Of a DNA stretch of 37,932 bases, positions 1 to 6,842 are shown in pieces. A program made the position numbers and the translations under genes. Below the pieces are notes generated by a model that was not told the origin of the DNA, did no database searches, and worked only from the letters and a program-made list of their open reading frames with translations. Every line of letters starts with the position of its first letter. The stretch's first letter is position 1. The DNA is from an uncultured Collinsella sp. (GTDB taxonomy: Bacteria > Actinomycetota > Coriobacteriia > Coriobacteriales > Coriobacteriaceae), in assembly GCA_900759335.1 (NCBI GenBank), contig CAAEUX010000069.1:1-37932 (forward strand), given 5' to 3'.

Positions 1-5
1 GCGCG

Positions 6-37
6 GGGCCGGCGGGGCATTTTTGCCCCGCCGGCCC
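6..37 (-). terminator. Hairpin downstream of echF, probable terminator
   Basis: A perfect 14-bp inverted repeat (6-19 with 24-37, loop TTTT) lies about 10 nt beyond the echF stop codon on the minus strand. Its position fits the end of the hydrogenase operon. The bases where a U tract would lie run off the window edge (only 1-5 are visible and they are GC), so intrinsic termination cannot be confirmed. Confidence 0.5.
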
Positions 38-46
38 GTCTTCGCG

Positions 47-388
47 TTATTCCGGTTTGGTTTCTACCGTGGGAGTCTTGTTCGCCGCAACCGGAGTGCG
101 GGCGGCGTCCATGCTCAGACAGTGTTTGGGGCAGCTTTCGATGCACTCGCCGCACACCACGCAGGCATACGGGTCGATCGACCACGTTCCACCCTTGCGA
201 TCGACCGCGAGCGCGCCCGCCGGGCAACGCCGCGCGCACATGCCGCAGCAGATGCACACGTCCATGTCATTGACGATATGCCCGCGCAGGCGCTCGGGCG
301 CCGTCAGCTTCTCCTGCGGATAGCACACCGTGACCGGCTGCTTGACCATAGAGCCCAAGGCCGTCTTGGCAAATGTCAGCAAACTCAT
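47..388 (-). CDS. echF: Ech-type hydrogenase ferredoxin subunit (EchF/HycF/NuoI-like)
   Basis: 113-residue polyferredoxin, last gene of the hydrogenase operon. Two 4Fe-4S motifs are visible: CxCCGMCxxxCP near residues 46-55 and CVVCGECxxxCP near 76-86. This is the 2x[4Fe-4S] fold of EchF/NuoI, which passes electrons from reduced ferredoxin to the small hydrogenase subunit on the cytoplasmic face. The start has GGAAAGG upstream inside the 7-nt gap after echE. The last 20 residues after the second cluster are a polar, Pro/Thr/Lys tail not needed for the fold. The family call is firm; the exact subtype name comes from the operon. Confidence 0.88.
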   Translation of the reverse strand: MSLLTFAKTALGSMVKQPVTVCYPQEKLTAPERLRGHIVNDMDVCICCGMCARRCPAGALAVDRKGGTWSIDPYACVVCGECIESCPKHCLSMDAARTPVAANKTPTVETKPE

Positions 389-395
389 GCCGCGC

Positions 396-1484
396 CTACC
401 TTTCCGTGCAGCTAATGCAGGGGTCGATGGTCAGGATAATCATGGGCACGTTGGCAAGAAGCACGCCCTGCAGCGCATGCGTCAGACCCGCCAGGTTTTG
501 CGACGTCGGCGTACGCACGCGAAAACGGTCCAGGTTCTTGGTGCCGTTACCGCGCACATAGTAATACGCCTCGCCGCGCGGCTGCTCAATCACAACCTCG
601 CCACGCGCGCCGTCGGCCGGCGTGAGCTTGGTGCGTCCACCGATGCCGTCGTGCGGAATCTTGCCCACAAGCTCCCTGATGATGTCCATGGCCTGCGTGA
701 CCTCGGCACAACGCACCTGACAGCGGGCGTAGCAGTCGCCGTCGGTGGCAACGATGGGCTCAAACGCAGCCAGATCCGCATAGGCGCCGTCACCGAACAT
801 GCGCACGTCGTAATCCACGCCCGAGGCGCGCCCAAACGGGCCGACCATCGAAAGCTCCAGCGCATCCTTCTTGCTGATCACGCCCACGCCATGCAGGCGC
901 TCGCCGCAGCTATTGTCGTCCAAAAACGTATGCACCAGGGCCTCGTAGTCGGGGCGCATGGCGTCAAGCGTCTGGACAATGCCGGCCAGCTCGGAGTCCT
1001 CGATATCGTGCTTAAGGCCGCCGATCTCGTTAATCGAAAGGATCACGCGGCCGCCGCACGTGCTCTCAAAGATCTTGAGGATCTGCTCGCGCAGGGTCCA
1101 CGAACGATAGAACAGCGCCTCGAAGCCAAAGGCATCGGCGAGCAGGCCCAGCCACAGCAGGTGCGAGTGAATGCGCGAAAGCTCGTGCAAAATGGTGCGG
1201 ATATACTGCACGCGGCCGGGCACCTCGATGCCGAGCATGCGCTCGCAGGCGCTGGCATAGCCGCAGCTATGGCCCACGGCGCAGATGCCGCAGATGCGCT
1301 CGGCGATGTACCCAAACTGATGCATATCGCGCTTTTCGGTGAGCTTCTCGAGTCCGCGGTGCACAAAGCCGATCTGCGGAATTGCCTCGATGACGCGGTC
1401 GTCCTCGATCACCAGGTCCAGATGAAGCGGCTCGGGCAGCACCGGGTGCTGCGGGCCAAACGGAATAACGGAGCGATGTGCCAT
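396..1484 (-). CDS. echE: Ech-type [NiFe] hydrogenase large subunit (EchE/NuoD-like)
   Basis: 362 residues, matching EchE in length. The two cysteine pairs that bind the NiFe centre are present: ERICGICAVGHS (RxCGxC, near residues 62-73) and the C-terminal DPCISCTER (DPCxxC). A NuoD homologue of complex I would lack these cysteines, so this is a true hydrogenase and not a complex I subunit. Unlike most [NiFe] large subunits, the protein ends four residues after the last Cys, so there is no C-terminal peptide for a maturation protease; this is known for Ech-type enzymes. GGAGG lies about 10 nt before the ATG. It sits between echD and echF with 5-7 nt gaps. No hyp maturation genes are in the window. 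Confidence 0.92.
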   Translation of the reverse strand: MAHRSVIPFGPQHPVLPEPLHLDLVIEDDRVIEAIPQIGFVHRGLEKLTEKRDMHQFGYIAERICGICAVGHSCGYASACERMLGIEVPGRVQYIRTILHELSRIHSHLLWLGLLADAFGFEALFYRSWTLREQILKIFESTCGGRVILSINEIGGLKHDIEDSELAGIVQTLDAMRPDYEALVHTFLDDNSCGERLHGVGVISKKDALELSMVGPFGRASGVDYDVRMFGDGAYADLAAFEPIVATDGDCYARCQVRCAEVTQAMDIIRELVGKIPHDGIGGRTKLTPADGARGEVVIEQPRGEAYYYVRGNGTKNLDRFRVRTPTSQNLAGLTHALQGVLLANVPMIILTIDPCISCTER

Positions 1485-1489
1485 GGCCC

Positions 1490-2203
1490 TTACGCCTCCT
1501 TTTTCTGCTTGTCGCGGGCGGCCTTGGCGGCAAGCGCCGCGCGAACCTTGGCCGCTTTCTCGGGATCCATGGCGGCGAGCTTTGCCTCCATCTCGGCAGC
1601 CTTGAGCGCGGCCTTCGCAGCAGCTTCATCGTGCTGAGCATCGGAGCCGGCAGCCGCAGCGGGCTGGGCAGCGGCGCCCGCGGCATCGCCGGCACCCGCG
1701 GCAGTCTCTCCCGTAGCAGCAGCGGCAGCGGCCTTTTCGGCCGCGGCCTTGCGCGCCTTGGCCTCGGCGGCGGCACGGACCTTCATGGCTTTCTCGCGCG
1801 CGGCCTTCACCTCGGGCGTGATAACGCTCATGGGCTCGGCAGTCGAGACCTGGTAGAAAAAGCCGTTGAAGTCGACCTGCATGTCGGTGATGGCAAGACC
1901 AAATAGGTCGTGGGCCTCATTTTCAAACGGGAATACCGCCGGATAATACGAGCTGATGGACGGAATCTCCTGGTACTGGTCGATACCCTCGACTACCAGG
2001 TTCTCGATCGCATAGCTACCGTCCTGCGCAATATGCTCCTGAGCAGCACGAACGTCGATAAACGTATAGACCAAGCGATACGTGCCGTCGTCGATGTTGC
2101 GCTCGGCGTGCATTTGCACAAAGCGCGCGCTGGCACCCTTGAGCGCCTGCACATGCGGCAACAGCTCATCGATCCCGACGGTAGTATAGATAGCCTTTTG
2201 CAT
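1490..2203 (-). CDS. echD: Ech-type hydrogenase subunit D (NuoC-like) with Ala/Lys-rich C-terminal extension
   Basis: 237 residues. The first ~145 residues fit the NuoC/30-kDa fold: a YRLVYTFIDV strand and the conserved segment SYYPAVFPFENEAHDLFG near residues 84-101. From about residue 145 to the end the chain is Ala, Lys and Glu rich, predicted helical or coiled and low in complexity, ending in a lysine-rich stretch. EchD proteins are usually about 110-160 residues, so the tail is an addition of about 90 residues. Its ATG overlaps the echC stop (TAATG), with AAGGAGG upstream, which suggests translational coupling. The tail's role is unknown; it might contact the other tailed soluble subunits. 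Confidence 0.85.
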   Translation of the reverse strand: MQKAIYTTVGIDELLPHVQALKGASARFVQMHAERNIDDGTYRLVYTFIDVRAAQEHIAQDGSYAIENLVVEGIDQYQEIPSISSYYPAVFPFENEAHDLFGLAITDMQVDFNGFFYQVSTAEPMSVITPEVKAAREKAMKVRAAAEAKARKAAAEKAAAAAATGETAAGAGDAAGAAAQPAAAAGSDAQHDEAAAKAALKAAEMEAKLAAMDPEKAAKVRAALAAKAARDKQKKEA

Positions 2204-2820
2204 TACTCGGCCTCCTTTGCAGCGGCGGGCGTCTCAGCAGGTGCGTCGCCAGCGGCGGGCGCGGCGGGCTTCCCGGCAGGCGCGTCACCGGCACCGTCAG
2301 CCCCGACCCCCGCAGCCACAAACCCGTCCTCGCCTAGCTCAACGCCACCGTCCCAGGTTGCGGCGCCGCCCACGGTAAGCGGGTCACCGCCAGCACGCAT
2401 CACGGCCTCCTTCTGATCAAGGATGCCGCATGCCTCCACAATGGCATCGATCACGGTCTCGGGACGAATGGCGCACCCGGGCGCGTACACATCCACGGGA
2501 ATCGCGCGGTCCACTCCGCCGATCACGTTGTAGGCATCGCGGAACACGCCGCCCGAGCACGCGCAAATGCCGCAGGCCACCACGCACTTGGGCTCGAGCA
2601 TCTGGTTGTAGATCTGGCGCACGACGGGCAGGTTCTGGGCATTGACCGACCCCGTCACCAAAAAGATATCCGCATGCTTGGGGTTGCCGGTGTTGACCAC
2701 ACCAAAACGCTCCGCATCAAACAGTGGGGTAAGCGAGGCCAGCACCTCGATATCGCATCCGTTGCAGCTCGAGCCGTCGTAATGAATAACCCACGGCGAG
2801 CGCGACATTTTATGATCCAT
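2203..2820 (-). CDS. echC: Ech-type hydrogenase small subunit (EchC/NuoB-like)
   Basis: 205 residues. The proximal 4Fe-4S cluster motif is visible: SSCNGCDIE near residues 17-25, then CGICACSGG and a later PGC (YAPGCAIRPE), giving the four cysteines of the NuoB/EchC fold. This subunit links EchF to the NiFe site in EchE. After about residue 145 the sequence becomes a Gly/Ala/Pro-rich tail of about 60 residues ending in KEAE, absent from ordinary EchC. AGGAGG is 8 nt before the ATG and overlaps the echAB stop region (12-nt gap). Confidence 0.9.
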   Translation of the reverse strand: MDHKMSRSPWVIHYDGSSCNGCDIEVLASLTPLFDAERFGVVNTGNPKHADIFLVTGSVNAQNLPVVRQIYNQMLEPKCVVACGICACSGGVFRDAYNVIGGVDRAIPVDVYAPGCAIRPETVIDAIVEACGILDQKEAVMRAGGDPLTVGGAATWDGGVELGEDGFVAAGVGADGAGDAPAGKPAAPAAGDAPAETPAAAKEAE

Positions 2821-2832
2821 GAATGCCGCCTC

Positions 2833-5715
2833 CTAAATAAACACGTCGACGAGGATGGGCATAAGGTTGAGCAGGCCAAACACCAGCGCCACGCCCCAGC
2901 CGAGCTTAAAGCAGCTGCGCCAGGTACTACGGGCGAAGGTGTTGTCGATCAGCACCTCGACAAAATATGTCGCGGCCATAACGACCAGGGCTACGACCCA
3001 GCTCACCGGGTTGTCCCAAACAAAGAACATGCCCACCCACATCAAAAACAGCGCGGTCTCGCACCAGTGCATAAGGGTCATCTTGGCCAGCGTGCCGCCG
3101 CTCATCTCGGTGGCGACGCCCTGGACGATCTCCTGATGCGCGTGATGCGAATACGAAAGGTCAAACGGCGACTTGCGCAACTTGATGGTAAGCACCGCGA
3201 GCAGCGCGAGGAAAATGGGCGCGCTGTACACGATGATGGGGGCCGACTGCCCCGTCACGGCGATGGAATCAAAGCTGTCGGTGGCAAGGTACAGGCCCAC
3301 GCTCATCAGCAGAACAGCGGGCTCGTAACTCATAACCTGCAGCAGCTCGCGATCGGCGCCAACCTGGGCAAACGGGCTTTGCGTCGAGGCGGACGCCAAC
3401 ACCACAAAGATCGCGGCGAGCGTCACCATAAAGGCGCACAACAGCGTATTGGAACCCGACACAAAGATGCCGCCGCCCACCACGGTAAAGATGAGCGCGC
3501 ACGCCATATAGGTATCGTCCATGGTGTTTACGCTGGCGGGGGCCTTGCGCAGCAGCTTGGCAACGTCGTAGAAGGGCTGCAGCAAGCGCGGGCCCACGCG
3601 GCCCTGCATACGGGCGGACAGCTTGCGGTCAACGCCGTCGATCAGACCGCCCACAAGCGGCGCCAGCAGGGCAAACGCCACGGTGCCAATAAAAATGCCC
3701 ACGACACCCGAGCCTTCGAAATACTTGCCGCGCAGCACCGAGGGCGCGCTCATGGCAAGCCGCTCGGGCCCAATCCACGCGCAACACAGCAGCGCAAACA
3801 AGATAATGCTGCAGCACACGACGCTGCCCGCGGGGCCAATACGCTTCTCGCCAAGGGCATCCTCCGAATACCAATTGCGCTTTTCGGCCTTCACCTCGTG
3901 TCCCATCGAGCCGCGGAAATGGCGATATTTATCGGTTCCCACGCCCGAAAGATATACGTTTACATGCGGTTTGTTGCTCACGCGGAATGAGGTCAGCAGC
4001 ACCACGGCGATAAACGCCACGATAACCACCATCAGATACATGGCGTCCTTGCCAATAACGTACGGCACGCGGCCAAACACCATGGCGAGGTAAGGCGACA
4101 CCAGACCGCTCGAGATAACCGGGAACGCCACGCAGCACAGAATCAGCAGCGCGGCGATGGTGTTGAGGGCTACCCATTCGGTCTTATGGACATTGACCTC
4201 AACGTTTTGGGCCGTGGGGTCGACGCCCGAAAGCTTGGCAAGCCACTTGCCCCAGAAGTAAAACGTCGCGGCCGAGCCAAAGGCAAGCACCATGATCATG
4301 AGCACGTTGCCGGTCTGCGCAAACGCCACCAGGGCGCCCCACTTGGACACGAGCATGCCAAACGGCGCCACAAACATGCCCATAATGCCCAGCATCATCA
4401 GGCGCGTCAGGTGCGGCATGCGGCTGAACATACCGTCCATGTCCTCGATATTGCGGCTGCCGATATGATGCTCGGCAGTGCCCACACACAGGAATAGCAG
4501 CGACTTTGCCACCGTGTGGAACAGGATCAGGAAGATGGCCGCCCATACGGCCTCGGGCGCGCCGACACCCAGGCAGGCACTGATGAGGCCCAAGTTGGAA
4601 ATGGTGGAGTACGCGAGCACGCGTTTGGCGTTGCTCTGCGAGATGGCCATGAGGGCGGCGAGCAAAAACGTGATGGCACCCACACTCGTAACCATAAAGC
4701 CAGTCACGGGATAGATGGCATAGAGCGGGCTCAGCTTGACCATCAGGAACACGCCGGCTTTGACCATGGTTGACGAGTGCAGCAGGGCGCTCGTGGGCGT
4801 GGGGGCAACCATGGCACCGAGCAGCCAGGTGTGGAACGGCATCTGTGCGGCCTTGGTGAGTGCGGCGAGCGACAGCAGAACGACCGGCATCACCAGCAGC
4901 GCGGATTGCGCGGTTCCGGCGCCGGAAAGCTCGATCATTCCCGAGATGGTCAGAGGCATGCCGTTAACGTGCAGGAACATAAGGCCCGCCAAAAACGCGA
5001 TGCCGCCCAGCATGTTAAGGATGATCTGGGTGAAGGCGTTTTTAATGGCCTCGGGCGTGCGCGTGTAGCCAATCATGAGGAACGAGCACACGGTGGTGAT
5101 TTCCCAGCCGCAGAACAACCACTCAAGGTTGTCGCTCGTCACGATGACGAACATGGCCGAGAGGAACAGGAACATGAGCGCCAGGAACTGCGGGCGTCGA
5201 TCGGGCGCGGTCTGCCCGCGCAGCGCGGCCTCGTGCTCGTCATGGGCCTGGAAGTCCTTCATGTAGCCCAGGGCATACACGCAGATTAGGCTGCCGACGA
5301 TGCCGACGGCGAGGACCATGATCACGCTCATGTAATCCAGGTAGAGCGGCGTTGCGGTGACAGCCTCGGCCGCAGGCAGCGTCATGACAGCAAAGGTAAC
5401 GGAGCCCACCAACTGGACTATGCCGAGCACCGTGGTAAGCACGCTCTTATATTTGTGCGCGTTGTACAGGATGACGGCGCACAGAATTACGTCGATGACG
5501 GAGCTGATGATCGAGAGCGCATGCGAGGTGCCGGGGGCAACCTCAAAGCTCTGCGGACCCGTGCCAAAAAACATGACGGCGACTACAACTGTCACCGCCA
5601 TAATAATGCCGGAGCCTATGAGCCCCACTGCATCGCGAACTCGGTCACCGTGCGCGAGCAGCATGCCCAGCGCCGGTACCAGCGGAAACAGGGTAAGGAA
5701 ATACAGTAGCGTCAT
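2833..5715 (-). CDS. echA-echB: Fused Ech membrane subunits: antiporter-like EchA plus NuoH-like EchB
   Basis: 960 residues in one uninterrupted frame. Residues 1 to about 600 are a polytopic NuoL/MrpA-type proton-conducting module (conserved segments include HTWLLGAMVAPTPTSALLHS). A cytosolic linker of roughly 60 residues follows (RGSMGHEVKAEKRNWYSEDA), then from about residue 670 a complete EchB/NuoH module: RKLSARMQGRVGPRLLQP and the loop HHAHQEIVQGVATEMSGG. In characterised Ech enzymes these are separate proteins EchA and EchB, so this is a gene fusion that keeps their order. It is first in the operon, with GGGGGAG 7 nt before the ATG. Function is inferred: ion translocation driven by ferredoxin-dependent H2 formation. 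Confidence 0.88.
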   Translation of the reverse strand: MTLLYFLTLFPLVPALGMLLAHGDRVRDAVGLIGSGIIMAVTVVVAVMFFGTGPQSFEVAPGTSHALSIISSVIDVILCAVILYNAHKYKSVLTTVLGIVQLVGSVTFAVMTLPAAEAVTATPLYLDYMSVIMVLAVGIVGSLICVYALGYMKDFQAHDEHEAALRGQTAPDRRPQFLALMFLFLSAMFVIVTSDNLEWLFCGWEITTVCSFLMIGYTRTPEAIKNAFTQIILNMLGGIAFLAGLMFLHVNGMPLTISGMIELSGAGTAQSALLVMPVVLLSLAALTKAAQMPFHTWLLGAMVAPTPTSALLHSSTMVKAGVFLMVKLSPLYAIYPVTGFMVTSVGAITFLLAALMAISQSNAKRVLAYSTISNLGLISACLGVGAPEAVWAAIFLILFHTVAKSLLFLCVGTAEHHIGSRNIEDMDGMFSRMPHLTRLMMLGIMGMFVAPFGMLVSKWGALVAFAQTGNVLMIMVLAFGSAATFYFWGKWLAKLSGVDPTAQNVEVNVHKTEWVALNTIAALLILCCVAFPVISSGLVSPYLAMVFGRVPYVIGKDAMYLMVVIVAFIAVVLLTSFRVSNKPHVNVYLSGVGTDKYRHFRGSMGHEVKAEKRNWYSEDALGEKRIGPAGSVVCCSIILFALLCCAWIGPERLAMSAPSVLRGKYFEGSGVVGIFIGTVAFALLAPLVGGLIDGVDRKLSARMQGRVGPRLLQPFYDVAKLLRKAPASVNTMDDTYMACALIFTVVGGGIFVSGSNTLLCAFMVTLAAIFVVLASASTQSPFAQVGADRELLQVMSYEPAVLLMSVGLYLATDSFDSIAVTGQSAPIIVYSAPIFLALLAVLTIKLRKSPFDLSYSHHAHQEIVQGVATEMSGGTLAKMTLMHWCETALFLMWVGMFFVWDNPVSWVVALVVMAATYFVEVLIDNTFARSTWRSCFKLGWGVALVFGLLNLMPILVDVFI

Positions 5716-5966
5716 ACCATCGCTCCCCCATGCAAAAACGCTGCAATTGTTTAACGTTATAGCTCAATTGAGGAGTAGCGGCGGCGGGTTTTCGGTCAAC
5801 TGGGGAGTTTTAGGCGTACGGGGTAAGGGGTCTGTCCACATTGGAACAGAGGGGTGAAGTTCCCTTACCGCAGCGACGGGCGCGCGGGCCACTGCGCACA
5901 GTTTATTGGCCACTTTGGAGGATGTCCCGATAGGCTCGCGCCGGTCCGAAAAGTTGGCGCGGCAAG

Positions 5967-5989
5967 AAAAATGCGCCCCCGCGGGCGCA
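5967..5989 (-). terminator. Intrinsic terminator of the HTH gene
   Basis: 7-bp stem (5972-5978 with 5983-5989, loop of 4) followed on the minus strand by five U residues (5967-5971). It starts 9 nt after the stop codon of the HTH gene at 5998, so that gene appears to end as a single transcription unit before the ech operon. Confidence 0.75.
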
Positions 5990-5997
5990 CCCTCTTG

Positions 5998-6402
5998 CTA
6001 CTCTGCCTGCTTAACGCGCGGCTTGCGACCGCGCGGCTTATCGACCAGCGCGGACTCACCGCTCTCGCGATACTGGCGGCACCAAGCCTTGACTGAAGAC
6101 TCACTGGGAATCCCGTGCTTGATCATGGCCTCGCGAACCGTCAGGCCGTTTTCCAAACGGTCCTTAACCACGGCGAGCTTTACGTCGTACGAATAGGTGT
6201 GATGACGAGCGCCCGCGTTGAGCACGGCGTCGGCACCGCCCACGGCATATGCGCGGGCCCACTGACGAGCCGTGGCCTGGGGAATGCCAAGCTTTGCGGC
6301 GAGGACGCGGTGACCGACCCCCTCTTGGAGGATCTCGACGGCGCGCTGCCTAACCTCGGGCGCATGCGTACGAGTCCTAGTTGCTTCCGACATACCTGCC
6401 AC
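5998..6402 (-). CDS. Solitary two-helix-turn-helix protein, IS3/IS150 OrfA-like
   Basis: About 131-134 residues. Two HTH segments are visible: residues ~16-60 (VLAAKLGIPQATARQWARAY) and ~70-118 (TVREAMIKHGIPSESSVKAW), followed by a basic PRGRKPR end. This is the arrangement of OrfA of IS150-type elements, but no OrfB reading frame or terminal inverted repeat adjoins it, and a terminator follows at once. It may be a domesticated DNA-binding protein or an IS remnant. Start is uncertain: GTG at 6402 with AAGG 8 nt upstream, or ATG at 6393. Short palindromes upstream (near 6432-6447 and CAGTTAACTG at 6474-6483) could be operators; this is speculative. Confidence 0.7.
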   Translation of the reverse strand: MAGMSEATRTRTHAPEVRQRAVEILQEGVGHRVLAAKLGIPQATARQWARAYAVGGADAVLNAGARHHTYSYDVKLAVVKDRLENGLTVREAMIKHGIPSESSVKAWCRQYRESGESALVDKPRGRKPRVKQAE

Positions 6403-6726
6403 TTCTTAGCCTTAACCGTTAATCTGCTTTCTAGCGTGCATGTTAGATAGTAGCATTTGCTGTTCGCGCGTAACAGTTAACTGAAAATTGCAACGGTGGC
6501 ATCTGGGCATTTGGCATCAATTTACGACATTTCTTTATCGATTATTTACGCTGGTAGCTAGCTCGCAGCCAATCGTCATTCGCTTGCCAACAAAATTGGC
6601 ATCTCTTTATGTCCTTTGGTATAGAGGATATAATTATTAACCCCTCCCTCAACAATTCTGAACGGTCTGCAAGGCAGTAGACGTCCTCACTCCTCATGAT
6701 TAGCGCGCATTGCCATCCACCGGAGC
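6403..6726. other. AT-rich intergenic stretch without a credible gene
   Basis: About 320 bp, visibly lower in GC than its surroundings. It holds the upstream region of the HTH gene (candidate minus-strand -10 TACTAT near 6449-6454 and palindromes). It also has a small hairpin GCCAA/TTGGC near 6586-6600 and a consensus TATAAT on the plus strand at 6629-6634 with no good -35 and no gene after it. The only open frame (6542-6733, minus) has no family resemblance and no ribosome binding site that I trust. It may be a degenerate region or hold a small RNA. Confidence 0.4.
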
Positions 6727-6767
6727 AAAACAAAAAGGGCGGGACCTGCTGCGCTTGCAGACCCCGC
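6727..6767 (-). terminator. Intrinsic terminator of the OYE-type flavoprotein gene
   Basis: 11-bp stem on the minus strand (6757-6767 with 6739-6749, two G-U pairs, 7-nt loop), followed by CC and the U-rich run UUUUUGUUUU. It lies about 75 nt after the stop codon at 6843. Confidence 0.72.
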
Positions 6768-6842
6768 TCCGGTTGACACCCGATGGGACGCAGCCGGGCG
6801 AGGCGAATCCGTGCTACCGCCCCGCCCCGCTGCGATGATCAA

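Noticed and set aside
5763..5772. CTCAATTGAG palindrome upstream of the ech operon
   Set aside because: Short palindromes occur often by chance; no -35/-10 pair was convincing and no family regulator site matches.
6542..6733. 63-codon minus-strand frame in the AT-rich gap
   Set aside because: No recognised family, no good ribosome binding site, and it ends in a low-GC region with no codon bias like the neighbours.
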